From Hirsutella rhossiliensis (Eukaryota > Ascomycota > Sordariomycetes > Hypocreales > Ophiocordycipitaceae), in assembly GCF_020360975.1 (NCBI RefSeq), contig NW_025408683.1:372001-436000 (forward strand): a stretch of DNA of 64,000 nt. The letters are read 5' to 3'. Shown in pieces: positions 31,600 to 44,929 of the stretch (the stretch's first letter is position 1; each line of letters starts with the position of its first letter). The notes under the pieces are model-generated. The model saw nothing but the letters and a program-made list of their open reading frames with translations, did not search any database and was not told where the DNA came from. Made by a program: the position numbers and the translations under genes.

Positions 31600-34500
31600 T
31601 TACTTTACTTTACTTACTTTATAGTCTTAGCCTAGGCTATTATTAGTAATCTATTAGTTTATTATTCTTATTTACTATTTTAAATAAGGCTTTAAACTTA
31701 TTAAGGGCTATAGTTTTTATAAACTTATATATAGGTTCCTATATAGGGTTAAGATACCTATATTACTTAATAAGGACCTCTTAGTATTTCCCTTTACCGA
31801 CCTTTTTCTAATATATAGCCTATATCTCTTTAACCTTAAACTTATCCTCTCTTTTTACCTTAATTATAAGCGGTTAAGCGTCTACTACTTCTTATCTAAG
31901 TAGTAGGTTAAAGGAGGCTCTATAAAGGAGGTCTATATTAATCTTATTATAGACCCTTATTAAGAGACTATCGAGCTTTATAACCTATAGGCTAATAACC
32001 CTTTATACTATAAACTTCGCGTATAGCTAGTTAAGCTTCTTCTTTAGCCGTACTAACTTATAGTTATAGAGGTCTAGCTATACCTTATCTCTTACTATAA
32101 ACCTATCTACTAGGGCCTTAGTCTTATTAGCGTGCTGCTCTTAATCTTATACCGCGGCGGCTATTATAGATTAGTAATAATCTATAGTCTCTTATAGCTT
32201 TTATATAAATATAAAGGCGCGGCCCTTTAATAATAAATTACTATACTACTTTACTACTATATCTATAGTAAAGGGAACTAGTAAGGGTAGTTTAAAGCTA
32301 TATATTATAAAGAAAAGGGCTATCTTAATAGAGGTATATAGTTTATTATTTAATATAAGTTAAGCTATAAGGAGCTAACGGTCTTAGTTTACTTAATTAT
32401 AGGCTACGATAGCCTATAAGTAAGCCTACGCCTCCTAGTTAACCTTCTTAGGCCCTCCGTTAGTCTATAAGTAATATACTATACTAAGTAGCTATATAAT
32501 CTAAAGTAGCTAGTATAAGTACTACTAAAAGTAGCTAGTTTAATTTAATCCCTTATTACTTATAATAAAGGCTAGCTAGCTATATAAGCAGGCTTAGTAC
32601 TATAGGAAGCGCTTTATATAAGACTCTATATCTATAGATAGTATTAGCTTTAATACTATAAACTTACTAAGTTAGTCCTTAATTACCTATATATAGTAGT
32701 TACCGCCCTCTATAAGTAAGAGGTCCGTTATAAAGTCTATTTATATATATATATATAGAACCGGTTAGGTACTAGAAGCTACTTAAGTAGCCCCTTAAGC
32801 TATACCTTCTAAATCTTAGTATAGCTATAGATATCGTAGTTATAAAGGAAGCGGCGAACGTAGTACTATAAGAGGGGCTAGTAGAAATCCCTCGTAAGGC
32901 CTACTACTATACCCTGCCTACCTAGGTAGCCTATAATACTAGAGTTATAAACGAGCTAAACTACCTTTCCTTAAAGCTTATTCTATTTATCTAGCTCCGG
33001 CGGTCTATCCTTCTTCCTAGCTTCTATAGTATATAGCGCGCCTAGCACCTATAGTCTCCCCCGCTAACGTAGGTGCCCCTATAGGTCGATATAATAGTCG
33101 GCTACTTATACCTTTAGCTTTAGCTTTAGATTAAAGCGTCGAGCGCTAGACTTAATAGCGCGGCGTATGCTCTTATAGGTATAGTTTAGAGACGATATCC
33201 TATCCTATAAGCGTTAGAGGACCTTATCTTAAAACACCCGCGCTATATACGCTCTTAGGCCGGTCTATCCCTCCTCGCTAAGCTAAGGTAAAAGTATAAG
33301 GGAAGGCTTATTTATTAGCGCCGCGCTTTCCTTTACTAAAGAAGCTCTTATATAAGTCTATAGCGCTTCTTATAGGATAAGCTATAGATCCCGGGCCTTA
33401 ATATCCGCTCTTATTAGCCGGTCTTAATCCCTCTAGGAAAGCGTATCTAGGACTATAGAGTCTCGCCCTAGCTAGTACTTAATCGAGAAGTTAAAGCGTA
33501 AGAGATACTCCGCTTAGCGGGCTTACTATTCTAAAAGGTACTAGCGGGTTATAAAGTACTTAAGATTCCTATAGTCTATAAGAACCTTAAAGCTCTTATA
33601 GCTCTAGAGCTTTACTTACTATTACTTAAGGTAGCTAATAATCGCTAGTATCTTTTTATCGTAAATAGTATAATTCTACTCTACTAAGGTTAGCTTATAA
33701 GAGTAGAACGCTATTAGTTACTTCTACCTATCTACCTCCTAAGAGAGCGTTCCTTTAAGTACCTAGCCGCTATAGTCCGCTTCGACTAATATAGACTAGT
33801 TAAAGTCCTACTAAAGTAGTACTAGGGCCCGCGAGAATAGGTCCTTAAGCGTATAAAACGCTCCTTCCTATATAAGCCCTTAACGAAAAGTAGTTTATTT
33901 CCTAGTAATCTCGTTTAAGGGACTTATAATATAAGAGAAGCCCTTAATAAATATCCTATAATAGTTCGCGAACTTAAGGAAGCTCTATACGCCTATTTAT
34001 ATAGTTAGGGCCGCTTAGTCTTAGATCGCTTAGATCTTTATAGGATCTACTTATATATAAATATAACTCTATATATAATAACTAGGGTTTCCTAAGGATT
34101 AAGGGAAATTCTAGTTAAGGGATTATATAAGCTATAATAAGCTTATAGTAACCGTTAACCTCTATAGCTAGCTACGTAATACCCTTAATTACTATACCCT
34201 TTATCGCGCTTAAGGCGCCCTTTACTCGCCTTAGGGCGATCTTTTTTACCGGTACTTATATCTCTCGTATAAGCGCCTCGTTAACTATAGCGTAATACTA
34301 ATAGCCCTCGTCTATAAGGGTAGTAATAGGTAAGGAGTTATTAATTATAACCTATATTAAAGTAAGCTCCTTTTTTATATAGGCGGATAATTCCTCCTTC
34401 TCCCTTACTAGTACTAGTAATTAAGGCTCTAGAGCCTATCTTTACTTTAAAGCTACTCTTTTTCCTCCGGGCTTAGGGGGGCGGAGTCCTCCTTATCGTC

Positions 34501-35600
34501 TAAGGTAAGAAGCGGTTCTATCTTCGCTACTTAAACCGCTATAGGCCGCTTAGCTAAAAGGAAGGGGCATTTTAATATAAAGTATATAGATACTCTATAA
34601 CGTAGGTAGCGGCCGTTAGCCTTCCTCTTCTTAATTTCCTCGCTCGTTACTTACTTCGCTTACTACTTAGAGTATAAGGCGGTATAGGGGGTAATCGATA
34701 GCGTCTTTTTACCGCGTCTAGCCTAGTCTATATAAGTAGCCGATATTAAGGTATCCCTATCTATATCGATAGCTAGTTATTTATCTTATAAAGGGGCAGT
34801 AATCCTATTACCGCTATACGGCGTGCGCTTATAAAGCTTCTAAAAACGCGGCGTTTATTTATAGCCCTAAGCTACCTTTATTAACCGGCTTATATACTCG
34901 CCGTAGTTAGTAAGTATAATTATAGGGATAAGTAGCTCTTATAAGGCCGGCGTAATCGAATTCTATAGCTATATAAGCTTTACGCTATCTTCCTATACTA
35001 TAGTCCCCGCTACCTATAAGAGCGTCTCTTCGAAATCGGGAAGGAATTCGCTAAAGGTTTATTTATCTTCCTACTTAAGGGTCTATAGCCTATCTTATAC
35101 CTTCTCCCGCTCCTATACGTTGCTAAATATATATATAAGGTATTAGAAGAAGTCTTATAGGTCGCGTTTGCCCCTAGGGCCGCCCTTATCCTAGAATCTA
35201 GAGATCCGCTATATCTAAGGCTCCGGTAGCGTATAAAGGAGCGAATACTACGCTATATCGCGATAGCTATTTAGGCCCTATTTCTCGTTAGTTATAAACT
35301 TTATCTATAGCCGGCTAAGGAAGAAGTAAAAAGACTTTAGCTTACCGTCCTAAGTTAGCTAAGGGAGCGGCTTCCGCGTTAGTAGTATCGCCGCCGTAAC
35401 TAGCGTTACGGAGGCCGTAGGGGTTAGAGCTAGTCTTATAGACGGCTCCCTTAGTATAGTAAGAACCTTATCTTTCTCGCTAGCCGTCGCGCTTTTAATC
35501 GCTTCTAGGATAGCTATAATACTTCCTATCCGTCTAAAGAGGAGCGGAGTGCTTCCTTAAGGGGGAGGCGCCCTCTCTAAAAAGATATCTATTAGATCTA
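31600..35600 (-). pseudogene. gypsy pol (RT, RNase H, integrase), RIP-inactivated
   Basis: The frame is readable by motif only; TGG, CAG and CAA codons have become stops throughout. RNase H and integrase motifs are described under the element. The segment above about 34,500 should hold gag and protease, but I could not read them with confidence. No expression of a functional enzyme is possible. Confidence 0.65.
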
Positions 35601-35650
35601 TTAGTTAATAGCTTATACTATTATAGAGTAGGTAGAGGCGTAGGTATAGG

Positions 35651-35804
35651 TGCTATCTATAAGATAATATTAATAAGCTATATAGAGCTCTCTTATACGC
35701 GGCTAGCCTATATATATATATATAGGATCCGGCCCTCTATATATAACTATATAGCTTAGGCTATAGCCTAAGCCTATAACCTATAATAGTTAAAGACTCT
35801 TATA
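35651..35804 (-). repeat. gypsy LTR, right (5') copy
   Basis: 154 bp, direct-repeat partner of 29,905-30,058, differing at only a few positions (for example tgctatctat against tgccgtctat). It is preceded by a purine-rich stretch and followed by aaaagaaagtc. Confidence 0.8.
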
Positions 35805-38295
35805 AAAGAAAGTCTTTTAGCTAGTTAGCTAGCTAAAAAACCAGCCGCGTACTATAAGACTAAAAGTAAGATTACTATAAATAATTAATATATTAATATA
35901 AAGCTATTTATATATAGATAGTATATTAACCTTAAAGGCTTAGCGGTTATAGGTAAGTATATATTTATTAAAGAAGGAAAAAAAAAGAAAGGTTATAATA
36001 ATATAAGCTAGTAATAATAAGCTTCTTAATTAATTAAAATACGGTTATTTAGTTATAAAGATCTACTAACTTAATCGATTTCTAGTAAAAAGTAAGTCGG
36101 TATAAGGTAAAGATTTAGTTTTTATTTAGTATTAGGAATTTTTATTTTACTTTTAATACCTATATTAATACTATAGATTAAACGGTAAGTAATATCTCTC
36201 TTTATTTTATATAATATTCTAGCTAATAAGTTTAGATATTTTTATATTTCTTAGCTCTCTTCTTTATAGATAATTAAGAGTAATAGCGACGTAGTAAGAG
36301 TTCCTAAATACTCCTACTTACTTTATATTAATCTTTATACTAATCTATAATAAGCCGTCTACTTAATATACTTTTAAAAAAATAAAAGGTAGAAGATACC
36401 CTATTAATAAATATAAATATAAAGAAAGTATATAATTACGTTACTAAGATAACTAATAATAAGAAAGTCTTTAAAAAAGCTAAGAATATAATATATTAAG
36501 CTATTATACGATTAAGAAAGAAAGTCTAGTTCTTTATAACCTATATAAATATAAGTAAAGAAGAAAAAGCTATTATAATTACTAAAGACTCTCGTAAAAT
36601 TAAAAGTAAGTAGTAAGTACTAAGTAGTAACTATAGGAAATAAATTAATCTTTATACTAATTAAAAATAAATTTAGTTTTCTACTTAGCTAATATCTAAA
36701 CTAAGTTAAAGAAATACTTTGCCTATTAGTATTATAAAGCGATATAATCCTTAATAAGGACGCTCTTATTAAAGAGGATACTAACTAAGAGGATATCGAT
36801 ACTAAGATAGAAAATAAAGCTTAATAAATTAACGAGATTATATTTCTTTTTAATAAAAGTAATAAGTCGCTTAAGTTTAACGCTTAGTTTAGTAGTAAGT
36901 AACCTTTTTAAAGAATTAAAGAAGTACTTAAGTAAGACTAAAAGGTATTTTAATCTTCTTAACCTTAACTACTTTTATATACTAATTATTATAGAACTAA
37001 GAAGTATTAGTATTTTAGTATTTTTAGAGATACTTTAGTATAGCCGTTTAGTTAGTATTTCCTAAGCTATAGGTACTTAAAGTATACTTAACCTTAGTAG
37101 TTTAAGTAGTAAAAAGCATTCTTTAAGAGTAATAGAAAGAGTAAGTCTTACTTTATTTTCTTCTTTATATATTTTTAGGTTAACTCCTTACTAGATTTCT
37201 AGAATCCTTTTATAGCCTAAATATTTTCTTATATTATAAACTATTTTATTACTTTACTTTTAGTCTTTAAACTAAGCTTTTATAATAAATTATATTAATA
37301 AAAAGACTATTTATATAAGTACTAAGCTTTCTAATAATTTAAGCTAATTAATTAAACTAACTAAATAAATAAGAGACTCTTTAATACGCGGCTTAGGACT
37401 AATATCTATTATTAGGCATTTTAAGTAATTTCTTAATAACGAATTTCGGCTAGGCCTTTAAAGATCTTAATAGTACGTAAGATTTATAGCTATATAGAGT
37501 AAGGTAAAGGGAAGAAAAGCAGCTAGGTAATCCTTCCTAAACCCGCGTAGCTATAGTAAGAGACTAATAACTTTCCTTAATCTATTTTTAAGAGAATCCT
37601 TTTAAACTTTAAAAGGTATACTAAGGAGTATAAGAATATACTTTATTAGTTCCTTTTAAGTCTTTTATAATAAGAAGCTCTAGCGTTATTTTAAATACTA
37701 TTAATAAAAAGCTTTTTAGTTTTAGTTAGCTAGGTAGATATTTAAATCTATAAAAGGTATTTAAGACGTTTTTCTTAACCTATTACTACCTTAGAGAGTT
37801 AGCTTAAAAGTAAGGAAAGTAAAGAATTTTAGTATATTTTATTTATATACTATTATTTAAATTAGTATAAATCTTACTATAAATACTATAATATTTCGTA
37901 ATAAGTAGAAATAGTATAGTTACTACCTATATATAGATATATATTTTAATTATTTCCTTTTTTATATAAAAGTTAATAGACCTTTATTTTTCTTAGGTAA
38001 TATATCCCTTTATATTAAAAGCTAGAGAGCTATCTATTTAAAGAAGTAAAAGTAGGTAGCTATATATACCTATAAAGACTATCCTTAGATCACGGTCTTA
38101 GCTATAATCCCCCTTACTATAGCTTACTTATAAGCTATGCTCCTAAGTAGTAATCTATTTATATAAGGCTTACTTAGCTTACGTATACTTTAGGTAAGCT
38201 AAGCTTAAGTAACTTCTTATCCTAACTATTATTCTAAGCCGCTTTATTACGTAAATATAGCTAGCTTTCTTATAGCCCGCTAACCGTAGTTATAA
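35805..38295. repeat. RIP-mutated DNA between the gypsy element and the second copia family, unresolved
   Basis: About 2.5 kb with strong CA/TG loss and no surviving ORF. Near 38,296 the homology between the two copies of the 286-bp-LTR family stops, so some of this is either an inserted element or the rearranged remainder of that copy. I recognise no domain. Confidence 0.6.
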
Positions 38296-39081
38296 TAGTA
38301 GAGTTATCTTTCTACTATTAATTATAAGGATAACTACTATTCCTATTCCTTATCCCTTAAAGGCTAAGTCTTTAACCTAGACTTTATTATTAGAACCCTA
38401 CTTAAAGGTTCCTTCCTAGAACTAACCTAGGTTATTAAAGAGGTTAATATCGGCCCCTAAGTTATATATTAATTTATTAGTAAGTAATAGCGTTCCCTTA
38501 ATAGCTATATTTACCCTTAGTAAAGTAACTATATTAATAGTCTTTCCTAGCTTATTATTACTAATAATAGTATCTGCTATTTCTTTTCCTTTAAGGTAGG
38601 AATTAAGGGTCTAGGCTAGGTATTTTACTTTCTTATTTAAATAGTCCTTTAGCTGTTTTTCGATATTCTATTTCGCTAGATTACTATATTTCTAGCCTAA
38701 TAAGGGTTTCTTATTATATATTACCTATAGTAAGTAGTAATTTTCCTACTAGCTTATTAAGCTATTAATATACTACTTATAGCTAACGTACTTAGCTTAA
38801 GTATCTACTTTCCTAAAGATTTAATTAGCGCTTCCCCTTTTTATAAGTAGTTATAACTTCTTCTTATAGGTATATTCTTATTTAAAGTTAGTAATTAAGT
38901 TCCTTAAGGAAGTTAATCTTTACTATATCTTTCGTTATAAAGGTCGAGAGCTCTTATTATTATAGACTAATAAAGGTCTTACTTATCTACTACTATAAGA
39001 AAATCCTATCTAATTCTTATATCGTTAAGTATATTAACCTTAAGGTCTTATAAATCTATAATAATTTAGTCGAGCTATTCT

Positions 39082-39557
39082 TATCGCGAAGCGTAGCTTA
39101 ATTTCGTACTTCTTAGAGATATCCCTTAGTACGAGGGACCTAGGAAGCTAAAAAACAGGTTTTAAGGAAGGAGCTAAAAGGAGGTATAGAGAGGAGGGTA
39201 GGGGTAAGAGGGGAAGTAGAAGTAGCGATAGCTTCCTATAGAGGTAGCGAGAGATAAGACGGATATGCCGGCAACGGCTAGAAAGGAGGGGAAAAACCGG
39301 TAAAAAGCTCGGTAGTTAAAAAGACATTAGTAGCTTCTTTAAGTAGGATCTTCTTTATTAATTAAGATGCTAGATATATATAAAGAGGGACGTTAGATAG
39401 AGGAAAGAAGGAGAATTAAGGCAATATAATAATTATTCCCTTACCGCAATTACTGCCCCTATAAGAATCATACCTCTCTGCCCTGCCTGTCCGACCCCTT
39501 ACTTCTAATTTCACCTTAGTATATTTTTATATACTTCTCGTATCTCTTTTTACGAGA
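39082..39557 (+). repeat. 5' LTR of copia A
   Basis: 476 bp, begins tatcgcgaag and ends ttacgaga. The near-inverted termini (TCGCGAAG ... CTTCGCGA in the better-preserved 3' LTR) are partly lost here. Differences from the 3' LTR are mainly of the RIP type (ta here where the partner has tg). Confidence 0.92.
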
Positions 39558-39570
39558 GTTATAAGCCTAG
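39558..39570 (+). promoter_or_regulatory. primer-binding site of copia A
   Basis: gttataagcctag lies directly after the LTR. Reversing two RIP changes (ta to tg, cta to cca) gives GTTATGAGCCCAG, complementary to the anticodon stem-loop region of an initiator methionine tRNA. This is the half-tRNA priming known from Drosophila copia. It is an inference, since the tRNA gene is not in the window. Confidence 0.55.
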
Positions 39571-39700
39571 GAGGAATAAAATTCCTATACCTTCCGGCTA
39601 CTATAAAAGGCACCTTTCTTATATTACTTATAGCTTCCCTTTACCCCTCTTACTAGAAAAGCTGATTTTTAACTAATATTTCTACCCTTCCCCTATAATA

Positions 39701-42700
39701 ATATCGAAAACCGACTCTACCGTCCCTACGGTCTATAGGACGATTCTTATAGAACCCTAAGATTAGGATAAGTAGGTAAAGGAGCTACGGGCTTATATAG
39801 ATAGAACTATCTATAATTTAGTCTTCTTTAATATATAGGACCCTCTTAAGCCCCCTCTTTATCCTAGGGCAACGGATTTTATAGAGGGAGCTTCCCTCTT
39901 CTCCGAGCTAACCTCTAAATAGTAAAGAGCTTTTTCTACTACCTTAGGTAACTATAAGAGTTATCGTAAGGAATACCTTTACGAGATAAAGCTACTAACT
40001 ACTACTCGTACGGTAATAACGGAATCCGTTAGTACTATAAAGCTAATCTCTCTTTAAGAGAAAGAGACTCCTAGGTAGTAGCTTTTAAAGCTCGAGACCT
40101 TAATAGCTCCGTAGAGGGGCTATATAACTAACCGTATTAAGAAGACCTATACGGCCTACCTAGGAGCCTTTTCTACTAGGAACCTACTAGCTTCTTTATA
40201 GCTAGCTAAGTAGGAAGAGATCCTTAAGGAAGCTAACTAATACTTCCTTATAGAAGCTCTTTCCGGCTAGTAGCTATAGGATATATCTCTACTAATAAAG
40301 CCTATTAGTAACGGTTACTTAACTATCTTTTAAGAAGCTAGCCGAGAACTAGATAAAGAGGCTACTAAAGTATAATAGTAAGCAGTCTTATTACTTTATA
40401 GCTAGCACTCGACCTAGACGGCTCGACCTACGGCCCCTATAGCTGCTATAGCCCCTATTACTACGGCTCCCGCTACTGCTACTACGGCTATTGCCCCTCC
40501 GGCTCCTCCTCCCTCGAGAGCATTAACACCGTCTTTAACGGCTGCCCTAGGCCCGGCCCCGGCTCCGCCTCTTACTCTAAGCCCGGCCCCGGTCCCGTTA
40601 GTTAGACCGGCCCGACTAGTCCCCTAATAGACCTTTTAGTCTATTAGTCGAAAAATTAAGGAAGTAGTCGAAATCGAACCTCTTCGTTAAAATCAGCAAT
40701 AAGGGGTAAAAAGGGGGGGTTTTTAAGTAAACCTTCTAGACCGGGACGAGGATTCCTTCAAGAAATAAAAGACTAGACGACGAAACGGCTATATAGCCTA
40801 TAAATCCCTAGGTTATCGATTATTATAATACTAGTAGGTCTTCGAGGAAAACTAACCTAAAGGATTTAACCCTTTAAAGAGGCTATAAGAAATAATATAG
40901 TAGTCTCTTAAGGAGGACCCTTTATTATAGAAGAAGATAGACGAGATTTAGGTTACTAAGAAATAGTAACTAACGCCGCTGCCCTTATTCGAGCCGTAAA
41001 TTCGAGGAAAAATCGTTAGTATAGTAAATCCGGCCTTCGTCTTCCCTACGGATTAGTAAGACCACCTATTAAGACCCTCCGACTATCCCCTACGAAAATC
41101 AGCTATCCTTAACTCTAGTACTTCCCTCGAAATCTATAATATACTCTTATAATTCCGGTCTTTTAAGAAGGCATAGAGGGAATACCTTATTACTAGGGAA
41201 TTAACCGTATAGATAGAGGGATATAGAAGGGTAAATTTCACGATGAAATTACCTAATAGGTCTATATAAATTCTTCGACGAAAAAGGGTAGCTTTTTACC
41301 CTTGATTTTTAACGAGCCTAATTTCCTTCCGCCTTCTTTAAGAGGAAGGAATCTTCTAGGATATAACGTCTAAACCTACGAGGCTAGTCTAGAAGAATTA
41401 AACTATCGGGCTTATTAAGGAAAAATTCGGTTAATTTATTTTCGAATTCCGACCTATTTATAGGAAGGAACTACTTAAGAAGTTAGCTTTCCCTACTTAA
41501 AGAAGGGTAGGTTTAAAGGACCCTCTTCCGGCAGCCTAAGGAGACGGCCTTCTTTAGCACGCACGACTTAGTTACCTAGGCCCCCTAGCTTTATATAAGC
41601 TAGGCTAATAATAAGGCGTACGAATAAGGGGACTAAAGACTGTTAAATACGAATACTATAGCTAAGGGAAGACTAAGAGACGAATTTCTAGACAAACCCC
41701 TTTACGGCTAGACCAGCCGTATAAGGAAATTTAGGTCGACTAAACTAACATCTCTAGGGATTAAGAAAGCTTTGTTAAGGTAATGTTTTTTATAGACGCC
41801 TTTTTAGGGATGGTTTTCCCTTATTTCTTATAGACCTACCTAAGTAAGTATAACTAGTCTGCCCTCTAGGACTTCGTTAACTAGATAAAATCCTACTTTA
41901 GCTATAAGGTAAAGAAGATACGGTTTAATAAAGAGCTATTTACAAAGGATATCTTAAATTAGCTTCGAAAAAGGGGCATTTTACCCCTCCCGTTAGCAAT
42001 AAATACCTAGGCCTAGAACGGAGGGGTAGAAAGATTAGGGGGTGCTATAATAGAAAGGGCCTATACGGTAAGACTTACTATAAAGCTTCCCTATAACCTT
42101 TAGAAGGAAGTAGTTAAGACCGCTTATTACCTTTAAAACCGGACCCCTAGGGACCCTAAGGACCCTAGGGAACTAAACTAAGGAATAGACTAAAAATCCC
42201 CCTTTAAGCTCTTTACGAAGAAGAGGGCCTCGCTAGCCTACCTTCGTGCCTATAGCTATAAGGCATACGCAATAACTACCGATATATAGCTAAAAAGGAA
42301 GAAGAAAAGAAAGCTTAATCCTAGAGCCTTTATTAGTTACCTCGTTAGTTATAATTCTATAAATATCTTTTAAATTTAGATTCCTCTTCTATGGAAGTTT
42401 ATTTTAACTAGGGATATAATTTTCGACGAATCTAGCTTCTTCGACGGAAAGAGGGATTAATAGCCCCTCTTACTCTTATAACGTTAGCTAATTTAGAAGA
42501 TTTAAATCCCCCCTTCTTAATAGTCTTAAGAAGAGGTCTAAGACGAGGAAATAGAAGAGGAAACCGACGTCGAAGTAGTTAAGGATAACGCCGACTTCGA
42601 AGAAGAGGAAGCTACTAGATTAAATAATCTAGACGAAGAAGGAGACTATAAGAAAGCGGTAGAGCTAGAATACGCCTACCTTCCTATGCCTCCTCCTACG

Positions 42701-44650
42701 TAAGAAGAAGATCTAAAAGCAGTTTTTTTAGTTAGTCTTTCTATCTCGACCCCTAAGGGGGTAGGAAAGGTACCTCTCTCGAAGGATTACCTAGCTGCCT
42801 TTTTATCCCTGCTTTAAGAAGTAAAGGAAGGTATAGGGCCCGATATAAAAGAAGACTAATTTCTCCCCTATTTCGATTATTTTTCCGACTTCTATCTAAC
42901 GCCTATATAAGACGGTTCCTATAGAGCGTTTATAGCAGCCTAGGTTTTTAAGCTATAGATATTAGCAAGGAAGGTATATTAAAGAGACCTCCTAGACCTA
43001 CTAGCAAACTAAAAGCAGCTAGAAAAACACCCCTTTAAAGACTAGTTTTTCTAAGCCTAGAAAGACTACCTAGCCTTATATAAAGAGATAGGGTCTTTCG
43101 AAGAGGTCCTTAAGGAAAAGGCAAGAGGAAAATAGGTCCTTAGCTATAAGTAGGTCTTTATCTATAAGACTAATAAACACGGCCTCCTTTAGAAGTATAA
43201 AGCCCGGCTTATTATCTATAGGAATTAATAGGAAAAATAGGATCTACCTACTAAGGCAACTACCTAAGTAGGGATGTCTTTTCGGACCCTTATAGCTATA
43301 GTAGTAAAATTCGACCTTAAGCTTAATTAGATAGATATAGTTAACGCCTTTATTAACTACCTACTTAAGGAAGAAGAAGTTATCTATATACGCCTTCTAC
43401 TAGGCTTCTAATAGCTAGGAAAGGTTCTATAGCTTAGGAAAGCTCTATACGGACTACGAAGATTACCCCTTCTTTAGCAATAGCATTTAATAGGTTCCCT
43501 TAAAGCCCTAGGCTTTAAGAAAGTCCCTTAAGAACCGTATATAATATAGAAGGGTAAAGTTATAGTCTTCTTCTACGTCGACGATATTATCTAGGCCTAC
43601 CTAAAAGAGGAAGAAGCTACTACTAAGGAGGCTATACAAGGCCTATAATAAAGGTATAAGATAACTAGGCTAAGGGAGCTAAAGTAGTTCCTAGGGATAC
43701 GAATCCTTTAGAATAAATCCTAACGGACTATCTAGCTTACCTAAGACGCTTATATCGATAAGGTCGCTTATAAATTCCTCCTTAAATCCCTCGATAAAAA
43801 GCTTCCCTCTACGCCTATATTAAATAAAGAGCATTTACTTAATCCGTTCTTTTAAGCTAGGGAGCAAGAAAAACACTAATATTAATAGAAGGTAGGATCC
43901 CTACTTTTTTTAGCTATTTCTACTAGACTAGATATCTCTTTTACGGTCTCCCGGCTAGCTAAGTATAACTAGAATCCTAGCCCTAGGTATTAAGAAGCAG
44001 CAGATAAATCTATCCTTTATCTCTATTTAACGAGATTATATAGTCTACGCCTAGGAGGGCAGGGAAGGAAATAAGCTGCTAAAATCTTCCTTTATTTAAG
44101 CGATTCGTCCTTTACGGATAATTCCTTAAATAGAAAGAGCTTATAGGGGTATATTAATCCCTTTTTAGAGGAACTATTGCTTAGAGAGCTTCGAAGTAAG
44201 CTACCGTTACTACTTTTAGTACGGAGGCAGAGCTACTAGCTCTTTTAGAAGCGTTAAAAGAATCGATTTTCCTTAGCCGGCTACTAATATCTCTACGACT
44301 ATAAATTCTAACCCTATTAGCTATAAAATATAATAATACGTAGACTATATAAATTCTTATAGAAAATAGTAAGCTATTAACCTAGCTATAGTATATCGAT
44401 ATCTACTAGTATTAGTTACGCTAAGAGGTCTAAAGGGGACTTATTTCTATCCGTTAGGTTCTAACGGTATTAATAAAAGCTAACGGTCTTACGAAGCCCT
44501 TGCTAAAGTAGAAGCTAGCTGTCTTTTTATAGTAAATTAAGCTAGAAGACGTTCGAGAGAAGCTATCTATAGAAGTCCGCCTTAAGAGTCTACGAGAGGA
44601 GCTAATAGCACGTAAGAGGAAGGAGACGTCTATAGCCGAAGAGAGGAATT
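39701..44650 (+). pseudogene. copia A gag-pol polyprotein, RIP-inactivated
   Basis: The probable start codon is now ATA (39,701-39,703), followed by an otherwise readable SKTDSTVPTV. Motifs still visible are KYKARL (about 43,194-43,211) and FYVDDI (43,571-43,588) in RT, and DSSFTDNSLNRKS (about 44,104-44,142) in RNase H. Stops sit where Gln (CAG, CAA) or Trp (TGG) is expected: in RNase H, agc tta tag ggg tat corresponds to the conserved SSQGY. The 3' end of the frame is approximate. No functional protein can be made. Confidence 0.75.
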
Positions 44651-44929
44651 AGGACTTATCCTAGAAGAGGGCCCCTAGCTTAATTAGGGCTTATTCTTCT
44701 TAAAGGCCCCCTTTTTAGGGACTTATCCTTAGAGAAGCCCCCCTTTCTTATAGGACTTAATATCCTCCTTAAGGCCCCTTTTTCCTAAAGTAGGTCTAAA
44801 AGAGCCTAGGGCTAAAACCTAGATTTCTCGAGTAAGGGATAAGTATAGACTAAGACCTCCTTTATACGCTCACGGCCTAGGTATTTAGCTTTACCCTTTC
44901 TATAAGGGCAGGCTATAGCTAAGGGGGTG

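Larger units (their letters stand above)
29905..35804 (-). mobile_element. RIP-degraded Ty3/gypsy LTR retrotransposon, reverse orientation
   Basis: Two direct LTRs of 154 bp (29,905-30,058 and 35,651-35,804) bracket about 5.6 kb. On the minus strand the pol region is still legible through stops. After the RT comes a tether like SFLKFANYYRIFIKGFS near 33,990-33,940. Ty3-type RNase H follows (YTIYDKKILAIISYLK; LIDYRNLKYFITR; LSRRD near 33,430-33,700), then the end of an integrase (AIVAYN...LILNNKLYTSIKIALFFIIYSFK near 32,260-32,410). Element order therefore runs right to left. A target duplication is not clear (ataag at the left, ataaa near the right). Between integrase and the left LTR lies an ORF on the opposite strand (separate entry). 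Confidence 0.8.
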
